From NCBI GenBank assembly GCA_964477445.1, contig CAYZED010000008.1:1-64000 (forward strand): 64,000 nt of DNA, read 5' to 3'. Both the position numbers and the translations under genes were made by a program. The notes below the pieces were generated by a model. That model was not told the origin of the DNA and made no database searches. It saw only the letters and a program-made list of their open reading frames with translations. The DNA is from CAYZED01 sp964477445. Lineage in GTDB: Bacteria; Bacillota; Clostridia; Lutisporales; Lutisporaceae. Of the stretch, positions 44,366 through 53,004 are shown piece after piece; position 1 is the stretch's first letter; every line of letters starts with the position of its first letter.

Positions 44366-45619
44366 TCACAATCTGAGGAATCTCGCTAATGAAGGTGTTA
44401 TCTTAAAACTTTCAGATATCACTTTATACTTTTCTAATGCTATGTTCCTATTAGATAATAATTCATTTTTGTTTGTTAATCTTTTGTTTTTTATTGCTCT
44501 AATCATAAGATTTTTTGGCGTATCCAATGGTGAAATGTATTCAACTATTGAGGTTTCATAGCCTTTTGCTTCTAATATCAACGCTCTGACGCTGTCCGTC
44601 AACAAGTCATTAAATCTAGCTTTTAAAATTCCATGTTTAAAAATCGAATCTAGTGCTTCATTTTCAATCTGTGATAGTAATTCTTTCTGACAACAAGGTA
44701 TTACGACAATCAAGTCAGAACCAAATCTAACTCCTGCAGCTAACGCTAGATCTGTAGCAATATCGCATCCATGCAGGCTTATAACGACATCAATATCACG
44801 CTTAGGCGAATAGTTCTTTATATCAAGTGCCAAAAACTCCATATTCCTATAAGCCAAGCTGTCTGCCATCTTCTTAGATGAATCAATAACATTTTCGTTT
44901 ATATCTAGACAAACAAAATTACAATTCGTCTTCAGTTTCTCTTTTATATAGTAATTAAGTACAAAACTAAGATAAGATTTCCCACAAGCACAATCAAGAA
45001 TAGTAATTGATTCTTTATTTACGATTATGGTTTTTAGCATTTCATCAATTAATTCAACAAATCGATCAATTTGATTATATTTCCTAATCATATCATTTCG
45101 AATTTTTCCGTCCTTGGTCATTATCCCAATTTCTTTAAGTAAATCGTCAGCCTCTCCGGCTTTAATTATATAGTTTCTATTTGTTCTTAGAGTGGGATTA
45201 TCATGTGCCTCTGATATTTCACTGTTAGTATTTGAATCAATTTTTCTAAACGAAACGCTGCTTTTATCGGAGTAAATTTCAACACAATATCCACGCTCAG
45301 TATATAGAATAGTAAACTTCGTGGAATCTTTTAAAAATTCTTCAACAAATTCCGGAAAATCTATAGAATTAAACTCTTTCGCAATAAAGTCTTTAGTATC
45401 TATATTCTTCGTATTAAAATTGCTATTCTGGTTTTTCGCCACTCTCAGTACTAACTTTTTTTTGGTTGTTATAGAAATTTCCGCCACGTTTATTTTTGTT
45501 CCCATTATATCTTTTATGGTTATTGTTTGGATAAAATCCTGGTTTTCCACCATTCTGTCTGCTAACCCGATCGTTAACATTTTCAATTTCGATTTCTGTT
45601 GATTGTTCATTTTTAGCAA
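44366..45619 (-). CDS. SAM-dependent methyltransferase (GSTCD/Methyltransf_32 type)
   Basis: Predicted RNA or small-molecule methyltransferase. The C-terminal Rossmann domain has ILDCACGKSYLSFVL (SAM site), LDINENVIDSS and SLHGCDIATD, then IPCCQKELL. Homologues are about 390-400 aa and lack a firm function. The N-terminal 80 residues (about 45619-45423) overlap the tail of the RluA gene by 197 bases. The extended start (TTG 45619) has AAGGAG 4 bases upstream, and the N-terminal residues KINVAEISI...KKKLVL resemble the usual start of the family, so the long overlap may be real; a start inside is possible but no good one is visible. A terminator follows the stop. Confidence 0.75.
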   Translation of the reverse strand: MLKMNNQQKSKLKMLTIGLADRMVENQDFIQTITIKDIMGTKINVAEISITTKKKLVLRVAKNQNSNFNTKNIDTKDFIAKEFNSIDFPEFVEEFLKDSTKFTILYTERGYCVEIYSDKSSVSFRKIDSNTNSEISEAHDNPTLRTNRNYIIKAGEADDLLKEIGIMTKDGKIRNDMIRKYNQIDRFVELIDEMLKTIIVNKESITILDCACGKSYLSFVLNYYIKEKLKTNCNFVCLDINENVIDSSKKMADSLAYRNMEFLALDIKNYSPKRDIDVVISLHGCDIATDLALAAGVRFGSDLIVVIPCCQKELLSQIENEALDSIFKHGILKARFNDLLTDSVRALILEAKGYETSIVEYISPLDTPKNLMIRAIKNKRLTNKNELLSNRNIALEKYKVISESFKITPSLARFLRL

Positions 45620-47060
45620 TATGCTCCTTAATGTTCGGATGGTGCTTAATTATTGGCCTAGGATTTATTGGTGCTTTCTGATTTATTGGCGCCCTTTGAT
45701 TGACAGGTGTGTTTGGGTTCACAGGTTCCTTCGAGTTAATAGGGGTGTTTTGTCTTATTGGAGCATTAGGATTATTTGATGCGTTTTGTTTTATTGGTAC
45801 ATTAGAATTATTTGATGCATTTTGTTTTAATGGGGCGTTAGGGTTGTTTGACACGTTTTGTCTTATTGGCGCATTAGAATTATTTGATGCATTTTGTTTT
45901 ATTGGCGCATTAGTATTATTTGTTGTATTTTGTTTTATTGACGCATTTTGGTTATTCGGTGCGTTTTGTTTTATTGGCGCTTTATAGTTATTTGCAGCAA
46001 TAGTATTGATAGGTTCCTTATTGCTATTAGGGTATTTTTGATTAAACGGTCTATTATTCCCTACTGGTCGATCTTGTTTAAAAGGTCTTTCATCCTTAAA
46101 TGTCTTTTTTACTGTGTCTCGGTTTTTATCAAATATTCTTCCAATTACTTCTTGGAAATCTTTTGGTAATGGACTTTCTATGTTTTTGTCTTTTAAGTAT
46201 ATTAGGTGGTCTTCGCCATCATTAAAATGAACTTTAAAAGCAAAAAGAAGCTGTGAATCCATTGGTTCTTTTCCGCCACCATATTTAACATCACCGTATA
46301 AAGGATGCCCAATTCCAGAAAAATGAGCTCTGATTTGGTGCGGTCTTCCTGTAACTAATTCAACCTCTAATAAAGAGTAATTATTATTCCTCATTAAAAC
46401 TTTATAAATTGTATGTGAATCTTTAGCATCTTCTTCTCCAGGTCTACCAAACCTTGTCTTATTCCTTTTTTCATCTTTTACAAGAGTCTCTTTGATTTCA
46501 CCATCTTTTTTTACCATGCCTTTTACAACGCATAAATAGTATTTAGAAATCTTTCTCTCTCTAATCATTTTGTTTAGAAGTCTTAAAGTAGCGTAATTCT
46601 TGGCCACCAAGACTAATCCTGCAGTATTTCTATCCAGTCTATTACATGCTGAAGGCGCAAATGTCATTGACTTTGTTCCGGGAACCTTCCTCAAATACCA
46701 GTGAACACGATCAACAAGAGTGTCTTTATCTGACTCTTTATCTGGGTGAGTAAGCATTCCGATAGGTTTGTTAACAACCAACAAGTTTTCGTCTTCAAAA
46801 ACTATATTTATTATCTCACTCTTCTCATCAAATCTTAATTGAGCTTTTTCTTGATGCACCGCAATATCATCAATAAATAATTGTACTCTATCTCCAACCG
46901 TAAGCATAAAGTTTTCGGGTTCTTTTTGGTCATTTACTTTAACTTTTCCTGTTCGCAAATGCTTATATATTTCACCAAGAGGATGATCCTTTAAATATTT
47001 TCTTAAGAACCTATCTAGTCGCTGATGCGCCTCGTTTGTTGAGATTTTTAATTCTATCAT
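45423..47060 (-). CDS. RluA family pseudouridine synthase with long repetitive C-terminal tail (copy 3)
   Basis: Third RluA-type enzyme, 545 aa. Residues 1-330 form the usual enzyme: S4 domain (RLDRFLRKYLKDHPLG...), catalytic SACNRLDRNTAGLVLV with Asp, YYLCVVKG, and LVTGRPHQIRAHFSGIGHPLYGDVKYGG. After about residue 340 comes a 200-residue low-complexity tail: about eight copies of a 12-residue unit (like APIKQNASNNSN), then a Pro/His/Asn region and a basic Gly/Asn-rich end (GNKNKRGGNFYNNQKK). The tail is probably disordered and RNA-binding. Its end overlaps the methyltransferase frame. Tail type and target are not known for this family. Confidence 0.88.
   Translation of the reverse strand: MIELKISTNEAHQRLDRFLRKYLKDHPLGEIYKHLRTGKVKVNDQKEPENFMLTVGDRVQLFIDDIAVHQEKAQLRFDEKSEIINIVFEDENLLVVNKPIGMLTHPDKESDKDTLVDRVHWYLRKVPGTKSMTFAPSACNRLDRNTAGLVLVAKNYATLRLLNKMIRERKISKYYLCVVKGMVKKDGEIKETLVKDEKRNKTRFGRPGEEDAKDSHTIYKVLMRNNNYSLLEVELVTGRPHQIRAHFSGIGHPLYGDVKYGGGKEPMDSQLLFAFKVHFNDGEDHLIYLKDKNIESPLPKDFQEVIGRIFDKNRDTVKKTFKDERPFKQDRPVGNNRPFNQKYPNSNKEPINTIAANNYKAPIKQNAPNNQNASIKQNTTNNTNAPIKQNASNNSNAPIRQNVSNNPNAPLKQNASNNSNVPIKQNASNNPNAPIRQNTPINSKEPVNPNTPVNQRAPINQKAPINPRPIIKHHPNIKEHIAKNEQSTEIEIENVNDRVSRQNGGKPGFYPNNNHKRYNGNKNKRGGNFYNNQKKVSTESGEKPE
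45700..45990 (-). repeat. 36-bp tandem repeats coding the RluA tail
   Basis: On the minus strand a 36-base unit, like GCGCCAATAAAACAAAA... continuing to ...AATAATTCTAAT, repeats about seven to eight times, with the reading frame kept. Copies differ mostly by single bases, consistent with slippage or unequal recombination under coding constraint. Confidence 0.85.
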
Positions 47061-47111
47061 ATATTTACCTTTCGAAATTTATATTAAATGCTTCAGAATA
47101 TTACTAAAAGA

Positions 47112-47142
47112 AAAGTAATGATGTCTTATTAATCATTACTTT
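47112..47142 (-). terminator. Terminator of the Rpn family gene
   Basis: AAAGTAATGAT / ATCATTACTTT form an 11-base stem with a 9-base loop; on the minus strand TTCTTTTAG follows. It lies about 100 bases after the stop of the nuclease gene. Confidence 0.7.
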
Positions 47143-47244
47143 AACATTTATATTATACTCTATTTGAGCTTTTAAGCAATACCCAGGTGAAGGGGCTTTG
47201 AATTATATCCATTAATTTGAAATGTGTTTTTTCATTATTCATCC

Positions 47245-48132
47245 TCAAAGATTCTTTGATAACATAATAATTCTTTCAAATGGAAGTTCTGTTGTTTGTA
47301 CAATATCTTCTATGGATAAACCCCTTTTTAAAAGCCTTTTAGCTACCTTAATCATAGCTTCTTCTTTACCTTCTTCTTTACCTTCTTCTTTTGCGGATTC
47401 AAGAATCCCTATTTCTTGACCTAGATAGGCAAGATATCCATCATACGCTCGTCTCTCATCTTCTGGCATCATCAAATAATCAAGTTTTTTTGCTGCCAAT
47501 AAAATACCAGGTGACTTAAAATCATCTCGTATCGCTCCGTGCTTAAAAAAATACACCCATTCATCAATAGCGTCATTTATAATATCTTTAAATTTTTCGG
47601 CATAAATCATATAGTATTCAGGAAAAACGCCCTTACTGGTTACAACTGAAACGGTGTCACCTTTTACTGCTGCTTCATGTAAAATTAGCGGCTTATGCGT
47701 GTGCATTCCCACTAGCTCAGTGATGCCATAATAAATAAAATCAGTATTTTCTTTTTCGTCAACTCTCATAGTATGGTAAAGAATGCTAATCGAAATTACC
47801 TTTGCTACTTCATTGTATCTGTTTCCAAGTTCGATGCTTTCAACAACCGCTTTCGACGTTCCCCACAAAAGTCTTTGGAGGTAATCAGCTTCTCTCTGAT
47901 TCTGAATCTCAATTATTATTTGTCGTCCTTGTGAATCTTTGCATTTTAAGTCAACTCTATTAAACTTCCTGTTTTCTGCCTCGATATTACTCTCACTTTC
48001 AAGTATATCGAGAACCTTAATTTCTTCCTTTAAAAGGTTTGACAAGAAGGCTTCAAGAACATCAAAGTTAGCTTTATTCCTCAATATATATTTCATTGCC
48101 CAATCAAACCGGATAAGTTTTTTATTTGACAT
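47245..48132 (-). CDS. Rpn family recombination-promoting nuclease / putative transposase
   Basis: PD-(D/E)XK nuclease-family protein, common in Clostridia in many scattered copies. The core has RFDWAMKYILR, the active site region RVDLKCKDSQGRQIIIEIQNQ (Asp, then Glu-x-Gln) and ADYLQRLLWGTSK. The C-terminus is an Glu/Lys linker (AKEEGKEEGKEE) and a short helix-turn-helix-like segment (LLKRGLSIEDIVQTT). ATG 48132 has GGGAGA 9 bases upstream. No inverted repeats or target duplication flank it, so I treat it as a single gene, not as a mobile element. A GTG 3 codons upstream is an alternative start. Confidence 0.8.
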   Translation of the reverse strand: MSNKKLIRFDWAMKYILRNKANFDVLEAFLSNLLKEEIKVLDILESESNIEAENRKFNRVDLKCKDSQGRQIIIEIQNQREADYLQRLLWGTSKAVVESIELGNRYNEVAKVISISILYHTMRVDEKENTDFIYYGITELVGMHTHKPLILHEAAVKGDTVSVVTSKGVFPEYYMIYAEKFKDIINDAIDEWVYFFKHGAIRDDFKSPGILLAAKKLDYLMMPEDERRAYDGYLAYLGQEIGILESAKEEGKEEGKEEAMIKVAKRLLKRGLSIEDIVQTTELPFERIIMLSKNL

Positions 48133-48200
48133 ATTATTCACTCTCCCTAGCTTACTTACATGTCTATTTTAACATATGTATAAAAATATACAATTAAACT

Positions 48201-49301
48201 TCAAATTATCAGCATTGCATCCCCAAAACTAAAAAATCTATATTTCTCTTCCACCGCAATTTTATATGCATTTAAAACATTCTCACGACTTGAAAAAGCA
48301 GATATTAGCATCAAAAGTGTGGATTCTGGGAGATGAAAATTTGTAATAATTACATCTGCAACTTTGAATTTGTAACCTGGATAAATAAAAATCCCAGTAC
48401 TTCCACTTCCAGCTTGCACTATGGAGTTCTCTTTTGTAACGCTCTCAAGCGTTCGCACAGAAGTAGTTCCCACACAAAAAACTCTACCGCCAGAAAACTT
48501 GGTTTCATTTATAATTTTTGCTGTTTCCTCGGATACGCTGTAATGCTCTTCATGCATTTTGTGTTCTTTTATGTTATCAATTTTTACAGGCCGAAAAGTC
48601 CCCAGTCCCACATGAAGTGTAACAAAAACCACTCTCACGCCTAGACTTTTTATTTCCTCGATTAATTCAGGAGTAAAATGTAATCCAGCTGTAGGAGCCG
48701 CCGCTGAACCTTCATATTTCGAATAAATTGTTTGATATCTTTCACGATCAACTAATTCCTTGGTAATATAAGGAGGTAAAGGCATTTTTCCTAACTTATC
48801 AAGAATAGCCTCGAAAGCACCTTCATATCTGAATTCTATTATTCTATTTCCACCATCAATAATTTCTAATATTTCGCATTCAAGCTCGAATTTTTTTTCG
48901 TTAGAAGCATTTTCTTCGTTTATAACATCGTCTTCTCTGGAAGAACTATTTCCTTCTGAAATTTCTTCGCCAAAAGTTACAATATCTCCAACTCTGCACT
49001 TTTTTCCAGGCTTGACTAAGCACTCCCATCTATTCAGGGATTTTCTTTCAAGCAAAAGAATTTCAATCGCAGCGCCAGTGCTCTTTCTTCTTCCAAAAAG
49101 TCTAGCTGGTAAAACTCTAGTATCATTTAAAACCAAGCAATCTCCGCTTTTTAAGTAATCTTTAATATCAGAAAAAACTCTATGTGTAACAGTTCCAGAT
49201 TCTCTATCCAAAACCATCAACCTAGAGTTATCTCTTTTTATCAACGGCTCTTGAGCAATTAATTCTTCAGGTAATTCAAAATAAAAATCCTTTAATTTCA
49301 T
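48201..49301 (-). CDS. queA: tRNA preQ1(34) S-adenosylmethionine ribosyltransferase-isomerase
   Basis: Adds epoxycyclopentandiol from SAM to preQ1 in tRNA, a step of queuosine synthesis. The 366-aa protein shows DFYFELPEELIAQEP, LVLNDTRVLPARLFG, TAGLHFTPELIEEI and the C-terminal FHLPESTLLMLISAF. Residues about 110-140 contain an acidic, Ser/Asn-rich insert that is not usual. Unlike in most bacteria, tgt does not follow; the epoxyqueuosine reductase gene queH lies just upstream. The ATG has only a weak ribosome binding site. Confidence 0.93.
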   Translation of the reverse strand: MKLKDFYFELPEELIAQEPLIKRDNSRLMVLDRESGTVTHRVFSDIKDYLKSGDCLVLNDTRVLPARLFGRRKSTGAAIEILLLERKSLNRWECLVKPGKKCRVGDIVTFGEEISEGNSSSREDDVINEENASNEKKFELECEILEIIDGGNRIIEFRYEGAFEAILDKLGKMPLPPYITKELVDRERYQTIYSKYEGSAAAPTAGLHFTPELIEEIKSLGVRVVFVTLHVGLGTFRPVKIDNIKEHKMHEEHYSVSEETAKIINETKFSGGRVFCVGTTSVRTLESVTKENSIVQAGSGSTGIFIYPGYKFKVADVIITNFHLPESTLLMLISAFSSRENVLNAYKIAVEEKYRFFSFGDAMLII

Positions 49302-49365
49302 CTATTCTTCTCACTTTAATTCATACATATATCTATAATTCTTACATATATATCTTTTTTACATA

Positions 49366-49905
49366 TCATCTTTTATTTTTTACATATCTCTCTTTTTCGC
49401 TGTATATACATCCGCAATATTTTTGTCTATACATTCCGAGTTCTCTGCTTTTTTCTACACCTTCTCTGTATCCTACTCTGAAATCTTGGTAATAAAAGTC
49501 AATTTCGAACTTTTCTGCAATCTCTTCAGCTATTATTCTAATGCCCTCGTGTTTTTGGTATGGACTTACTAATAACGTTGTCGTAAATGCATCAAAACTA
49601 TTCTCTTTAGCAGTTTTTGCAGTTCGTTCTAATCGTTCAATGTAACAATATGAACATCTATCTATTTCTTTTGAAGCAGTATGTCTCAAAAATTCTTCAA
49701 GATCATACTCATCAAATTTAATGACACTAATGCCTTCATTTTTTATATATTCCTCAGCTGTTTCCAGCCTTTTTTTATACTCAGTGAAGGGATGAATATT
49801 TGGGTTATATAAAAAGCCCGTTACTCTAAATTCTTTTTTTAACTGAGATAAAGGATAGATACTGCACGGCCCGCAGCACATATGCATCAAAATTCTTTTA
49901 TTCAT
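49366..49905 (-). CDS. queH: Epoxyqueuosine reductase QueH
   Basis: Last step of queuosine synthesis (non-QueG type, QueH/DUF208), 179 aa, converting epoxyqueuosine to queuosine in tRNA. It carries the N-terminal CCGPCS motif and further Cys pairs (CSYCYIERL; YCGCIYSEKE) that bind the metal centre, plus FLYNPNIHP and TTTLLVSPYQKHEGI. The start has GGAGA. The neighbours are queA and ruvB. Confidence 0.92.
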   Translation of the reverse strand: MNKRILMHMCCGPCSIYPLSQLKKEFRVTGFLYNPNIHPFTEYKKRLETAEEYIKNEGISVIKFDEYDLEEFLRHTASKEIDRCSYCYIERLERTAKTAKENSFDAFTTTLLVSPYQKHEGIRIIAEEIAEKFEIDFYYQDFRVGYREGVEKSRELGMYRQKYCGCIYSEKERYVKNKR

Positions 49906-49926
49906 AAATTCTCCATAAAATAATTC

Positions 49927-50997
49927 CTATAAATCATCAAATAGTGTCGCTTGTTCTTTTTCGCTTCGAATACTTAAATGCTCATATGCTAGCTTGGTGG
50001 CCACTCTGCCCCTAGGTGTTCTCATTATAAAGCCTTGTTGAAGCAAAAATGGTTCATACACATCTTCAATAGTTCCGCTGTCCTCTCCGATAGAAGCTGC
50101 CAGAGTATCAAGTCCAACTGGCCCTCCAGCGAATTTTTGGATAATAGCAAGTAACATTCGTTTATCAATTTCGTCCAGACCTCTTTTGTCAATTTCCAGC
50201 ATTTTTAAAGCTTTATCAGCAGTAAGCCTATCAATTTTGCCATTACCACGCACTTCAGCGAAGTCTCTGACTCTCTTTAATAAACGGTTTGCTATTCTAG
50301 GTGTTCCCCTTGATCGGCGACTAATTTCCACCGCACCCTCAACTTCAGTTTCGATTTTCAAAATTTTTGCTGACCGATTTATCGCTCTCACTGGTTTTAA
50401 CTCCGGAAGAGANNNNNNNNNNATCTTCAACAGTTCATCATCTGTGTAATAATCCAATCTACAAATTACACCAAATCTATCCCTGAGAGGAGCCGTTAAC
50501 ATTCCCGCTCTGGTAGTTGCGCCAATCATAGTGAATTTGGGTAAATCAAGTCTAATCGAACGTGCACTTGGACCTTTTCCGATTATTATATCGAGAGCAA
50601 AATCCTCCATCGCTGGATACAAAACTTCTTCAACACTTCTATTTAATCTGTGAATTTCATCTATGAAAAGTACATCTCCGTCATTTAAATTGGTTAAAAT
50701 CGCAGCTAAATCGCCTTGCTTTTCGATGGCTGGTCCTGAAGTAATTCTTATGTTTACTCCTAATTCATTAGCTATAATATTTGCTAAAGTTGTTTTTCCT
50801 AAACCCGGAGGCCCATATAAAAGAACATGATCTAGGTTTTCTTTTCTTTTCTTTGCAGCTTCTATAAAAATTGATATTTTTTCTTTTGCTACTGTTTGCC
50901 CCACATATTCTTCAAGAGTTTTTGGCCTAAGGCCACCTTCAATCTCAGGTTCAAAATCATCATTTATCAATACTGGATTAATAATTCTCTCATCCAT
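49927..50997 (-). CDS. ruvB: Holliday junction branch migration helicase RuvB
   Basis: AAA+ motor of the RuvABC complex. It has Walker A GPPGLGKTTLA, Walker B FIDEIHRL, sensor GATTRAGML, arginine finger region PLRDRFG, and the winged helix C-terminus (GFIMRTPRGRVAT). A 10-N gap at 50413-50422 lies after DELLK. The next residues SLPELKPVRAI have no counterpart in the family: there the sequence normally runs on to RSAKIL within two or three residues. They may be wrong flank sequence from the assembly, or a real insert of about 14 residues. ATG 50997 overlaps the ruvA stop (TGATG). Confidence 0.92.
   Translation of the reverse strand: MDERIINPVLINDDFEPEIEGGLRPKTLEEYVGQTVAKEKISIFIEAAKKRKENLDHVLLYGPPGLGKTTLANIIANELGVNIRITSGPAIEKQGDLAAILTNLNDGDVLFIDEIHRLNRSVEEVLYPAMEDFALDIIIGKGPSARSIRLDLPKFTMIGATTRAGMLTAPLRDRFGVICRLDYYTDDELLKXXXXSLPELKPVRAINRSAKILKIETEVEGAVEISRRSRGTPRIANRLLKRVRDFAEVRGNGKIDRLTADKALKMLEIDKRGLDEIDKRMLLAIIQKFAGGPVGLDTLAASIGEDSGTIEDVYEPFLLQQGFIMRTPRGRVATKLAYEHLSIRSEKEQATLFDDL
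50413..50422. other. Assembly gap (10 N) in ruvB
   Basis: Ten N; keeping the frame across it adds a stretch of residues atypical for RuvB. Confidence 0.9.
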
Positions 50998-51611
50998 CAA
51001 AACTTACCTCCACCAGACGATAATTGTCTCAATGCACTCTTAATTAATACGTCAACAGTTCCGGTTCTATCTGGAAGCGCAAGAATGGCATTTACCGCTT
51101 CTTGATTCGTATATCCAAGTGATACCAAAGCTTCTACAGCTTCGCTTTGTGCATCATTTGTAATTTTATTTTCAAACTCAGCAATATCTCCATGGAAACC
51201 AATCGCTTCATCAGTGCTAATTTTGTCCTTGAGTTCCAGAACAATTCTCTCAGCTAACTTCTTCCCAATTCCAGGTGCTTTAGTAAGCTTTAAAACATCT
51301 TTTGTTATTAAGATTTTTGCTAAATCGCCTGTTCCATATGTGGAAAGCAGTGCAAGTGAGGCCTTTGGACCGACTCCATTAACCGAATTAAGAGTTTTAT
51401 ACATCTTAAGTTCTTCACGACTCGAGAATCCGAAAAGCACTAAATCATCTTCTCTAACATGTAGAAAAGTAAATACTTTGCACTTTTCGCCTAATTTAAG
51501 AATTTCCATAGACTGTAGAGAAGTAAAAACCTTGTAGCCTACCCCATTAACATCCACTGTAACATAGTCTTCAGCTCTGTATTCTATTACTCCATTAAGA
51601 TAATCGTACAT
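50997..51611 (-). CDS. ruvA: Holliday junction branch migration complex subunit RuvA
   Basis: Recognises four-way DNA junctions and recruits RuvB. It is 204 aa with N-terminal OB fold (MYDYLNGVIEYRAEDYVTVD), two helix-hairpin-helix motifs (LNSVNGVGPKASLALL and LTKAPGIGKKLAERIV) and the C-terminal RuvB-binding three-helix domain (EALVSLGYTNQEAVNAI). It stands between ruvC (15 bases upstream) and ruvB in an operon. Confidence 0.97.
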   Translation of the reverse strand: MYDYLNGVIEYRAEDYVTVDVNGVGYKVFTSLQSMEILKLGEKCKVFTFLHVREDDLVLFGFSSREELKMYKTLNSVNGVGPKASLALLSTYGTGDLAKILITKDVLKLTKAPGIGKKLAERIVLELKDKISTDEAIGFHGDIAEFENKITNDAQSEAVEALVSLGYTNQEAVNAILALPDRTGTVDVLIKSALRQLSSGGGKF

Positions 51612-51625
51612 AATTTTCCTCTTTT

Positions 51626-52117
51626 CTACAATCTAAACTGCTCTGAGAAATTTGCCGAATTTGCGTGACAAATAGCCACTGCAAGTGCGTCTGCGACGTC
51701 ATCAGGTTTTGGAATTTTTTCTAATTTTAAAATTATCTTCACCATTTGTTGAACTTGATTCTTATCGGCTCTTCCGTATCCTGTGACAGCTTGTTTCACT
51801 TGAAGCGGTGTGTATTCAAAAACAGGCACACCCGCCTCAGCGCCAGCCAAAACTATTACTCCTCTGCCATGCCCTACTGAAATAGCTGTTTTTACATTGG
51901 TGTTGAAAAATAATTCTTCAACCGCGAATGCATCAGGTTTGTAGATATTTATTAATTCATTTAATTCATTTTTTATCTTACAAAGCCTGTCCGAGAACAT
52001 CATGCTAGGTTTCGTAATAATTGCATCATAAAACAGCGGAGTGAATTTATTTCCTTCGAAACGTATCACGCCGCAGCCTATAGTTGCAATTCCAGGATCA
52101 ACACCCATAATAATCAT
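51626..52117 (-). CDS. ruvC: Crossover junction endodeoxyribonuclease RuvC
   Basis: Holliday junction resolvase, 163 aa. The catalytic acids are visible in MGVDPGIATIGCGVI (Asp7), VEELFFNTN (Glu) and DDVADALAVAICH (Asp pair). The start follows the yebC stop by 3 bases, with GAGG inside the yebC end. It is the first of ruvC-ruvA-ruvB. Confidence 0.97.
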   Translation of the reverse strand: MIIMGVDPGIATIGCGVIRFEGNKFTPLFYDAIITKPSMMFSDRLCKIKNELNELINIYKPDAFAVEELFFNTNVKTAISVGHGRGVIVLAGAEAGVPVFEYTPLQVKQAVTGYGRADKNQVQQMVKIILKLEKIPKPDDVADALAVAICHANSANFSEQFRL

Positions 52118-52120
52118 TGT

Positions 52121-52855
52121 TTATTCCTCATCCGGTAATTCAGCGTTATGCCAAACCTCCTGAATATCGTCGTCGTCATCAAACATATCAAGCATTTTGT
52201 TTAATTTTGTCGCAATTTCCAAATCTGTAATTTCAACTGATGTAAGTGGTATCATCGCTATTTCAGCATCAACCATTTCAACTCCATCATTCTCTAGTGC
52301 CAACCGTACTTTAGAAAAATTCTCAGGTGAAGTTAACACCTCAAAAGAGTCTTCTTCTGCCTTAAAATCATCCGCGCCTGCTTCAAGTGCTGTCATCATT
52401 AGCTCTTCTTCGTCAGAACCCTCTGTTCTTTCTATTAAAATAACTCCCTTTTTTTCGAAAAGGAAATTAACGGAACCAGTCATTCCAAGATTACCGCCAT
52501 ATTTATCAAAAATGTGTCTTACTTCTCCACCAGTTCTATTTCTGTTATCTGTTAAAGCGCTAACAATAACAGCAACTCCGCCAATTCCGTAGCCTTCATA
52601 ATATATCTCTTCATAATTATCCATTTCCATTTCGCCAGAACCCTTTTTTATTGCTCTAGCAACTGTGTCGTTTGGAACATTATTTACTTTAGCTTTTGCG
52701 ATTGCGTCAGCCAAAGCTGAGTTAGTGCTAGGATCAGAACCGCCCTTCGCGGCTAGCATTACTTCTCGTCCGATTTTTGTGAATATTTTTCCTTTTTTTG
52801 CGTCCATTCTGCCTTTTTTGTGCTTAATGTTCGCCCATTTTGAATGTCCTGACAT
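52121..52855 (-). CDS. yebC: YebC/PmpR family protein
   Basis: Conserved 244-aa protein of the YebC/PmpR family, variously reported as transcriptional regulator and as ribosome-associated factor. It starts MSGHSKWANIKHKKGRMDAKK, has KANNVPNDTVARAIKKG-like KVNNVPNDTVARAIKKG and the acidic C-terminus. It stands next to ruvC, a common order in bacteria. GGAGG precedes the start. Confidence 0.95.
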   Translation of the reverse strand: MSGHSKWANIKHKKGRMDAKKGKIFTKIGREVMLAAKGGSDPSTNSALADAIAKAKVNNVPNDTVARAIKKGSGEMEMDNYEEIYYEGYGIGGVAVIVSALTDNRNRTGGEVRHIFDKYGGNLGMTGSVNFLFEKKGVILIERTEGSDEEELMMTALEAGADDFKAEEDSFEVLTSPENFSKVRLALENDGVEMVDAEIAMIPLTSVEITDLEIATKLNKMLDMFDDDDDIQEVWHNAELPDEE

Positions 52856-52882
52856 TATTTCTTTTCCTCCGGTATTATTTCA

Positions 52883-52961
52883 TTTCTATATTAGATTTCT
52901 GTATTAGATTACTATATTTAATTTCTATATTAGATTATTGTATTTAATTTCTATATTAAAA
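52883..52961. repeat. AT-rich tandem repeat between yebC and nadE
   Basis: The unit TTTCTATATTAGATT plus a variable remainder (about 26 bases) is repeated two to three times with small changes. It is a simple AT repeat with no visible function. Confidence 0.7.
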
Positions 52962-53004
52962 TTTTATCTCAAATCTATTTATTATCAATTAACTCGCTTA
53001 AATT

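Noticed and set aside
45700..45990. Regular 36-bp repeats as a CRISPR array
   Set aside because: The repeats are contiguous without spacers and keep the reading frame of the RluA tail.
47245..48132. Complete insertion sequence
   Set aside because: No terminal inverted repeats or target duplication; Rpn-type genes often stand alone.
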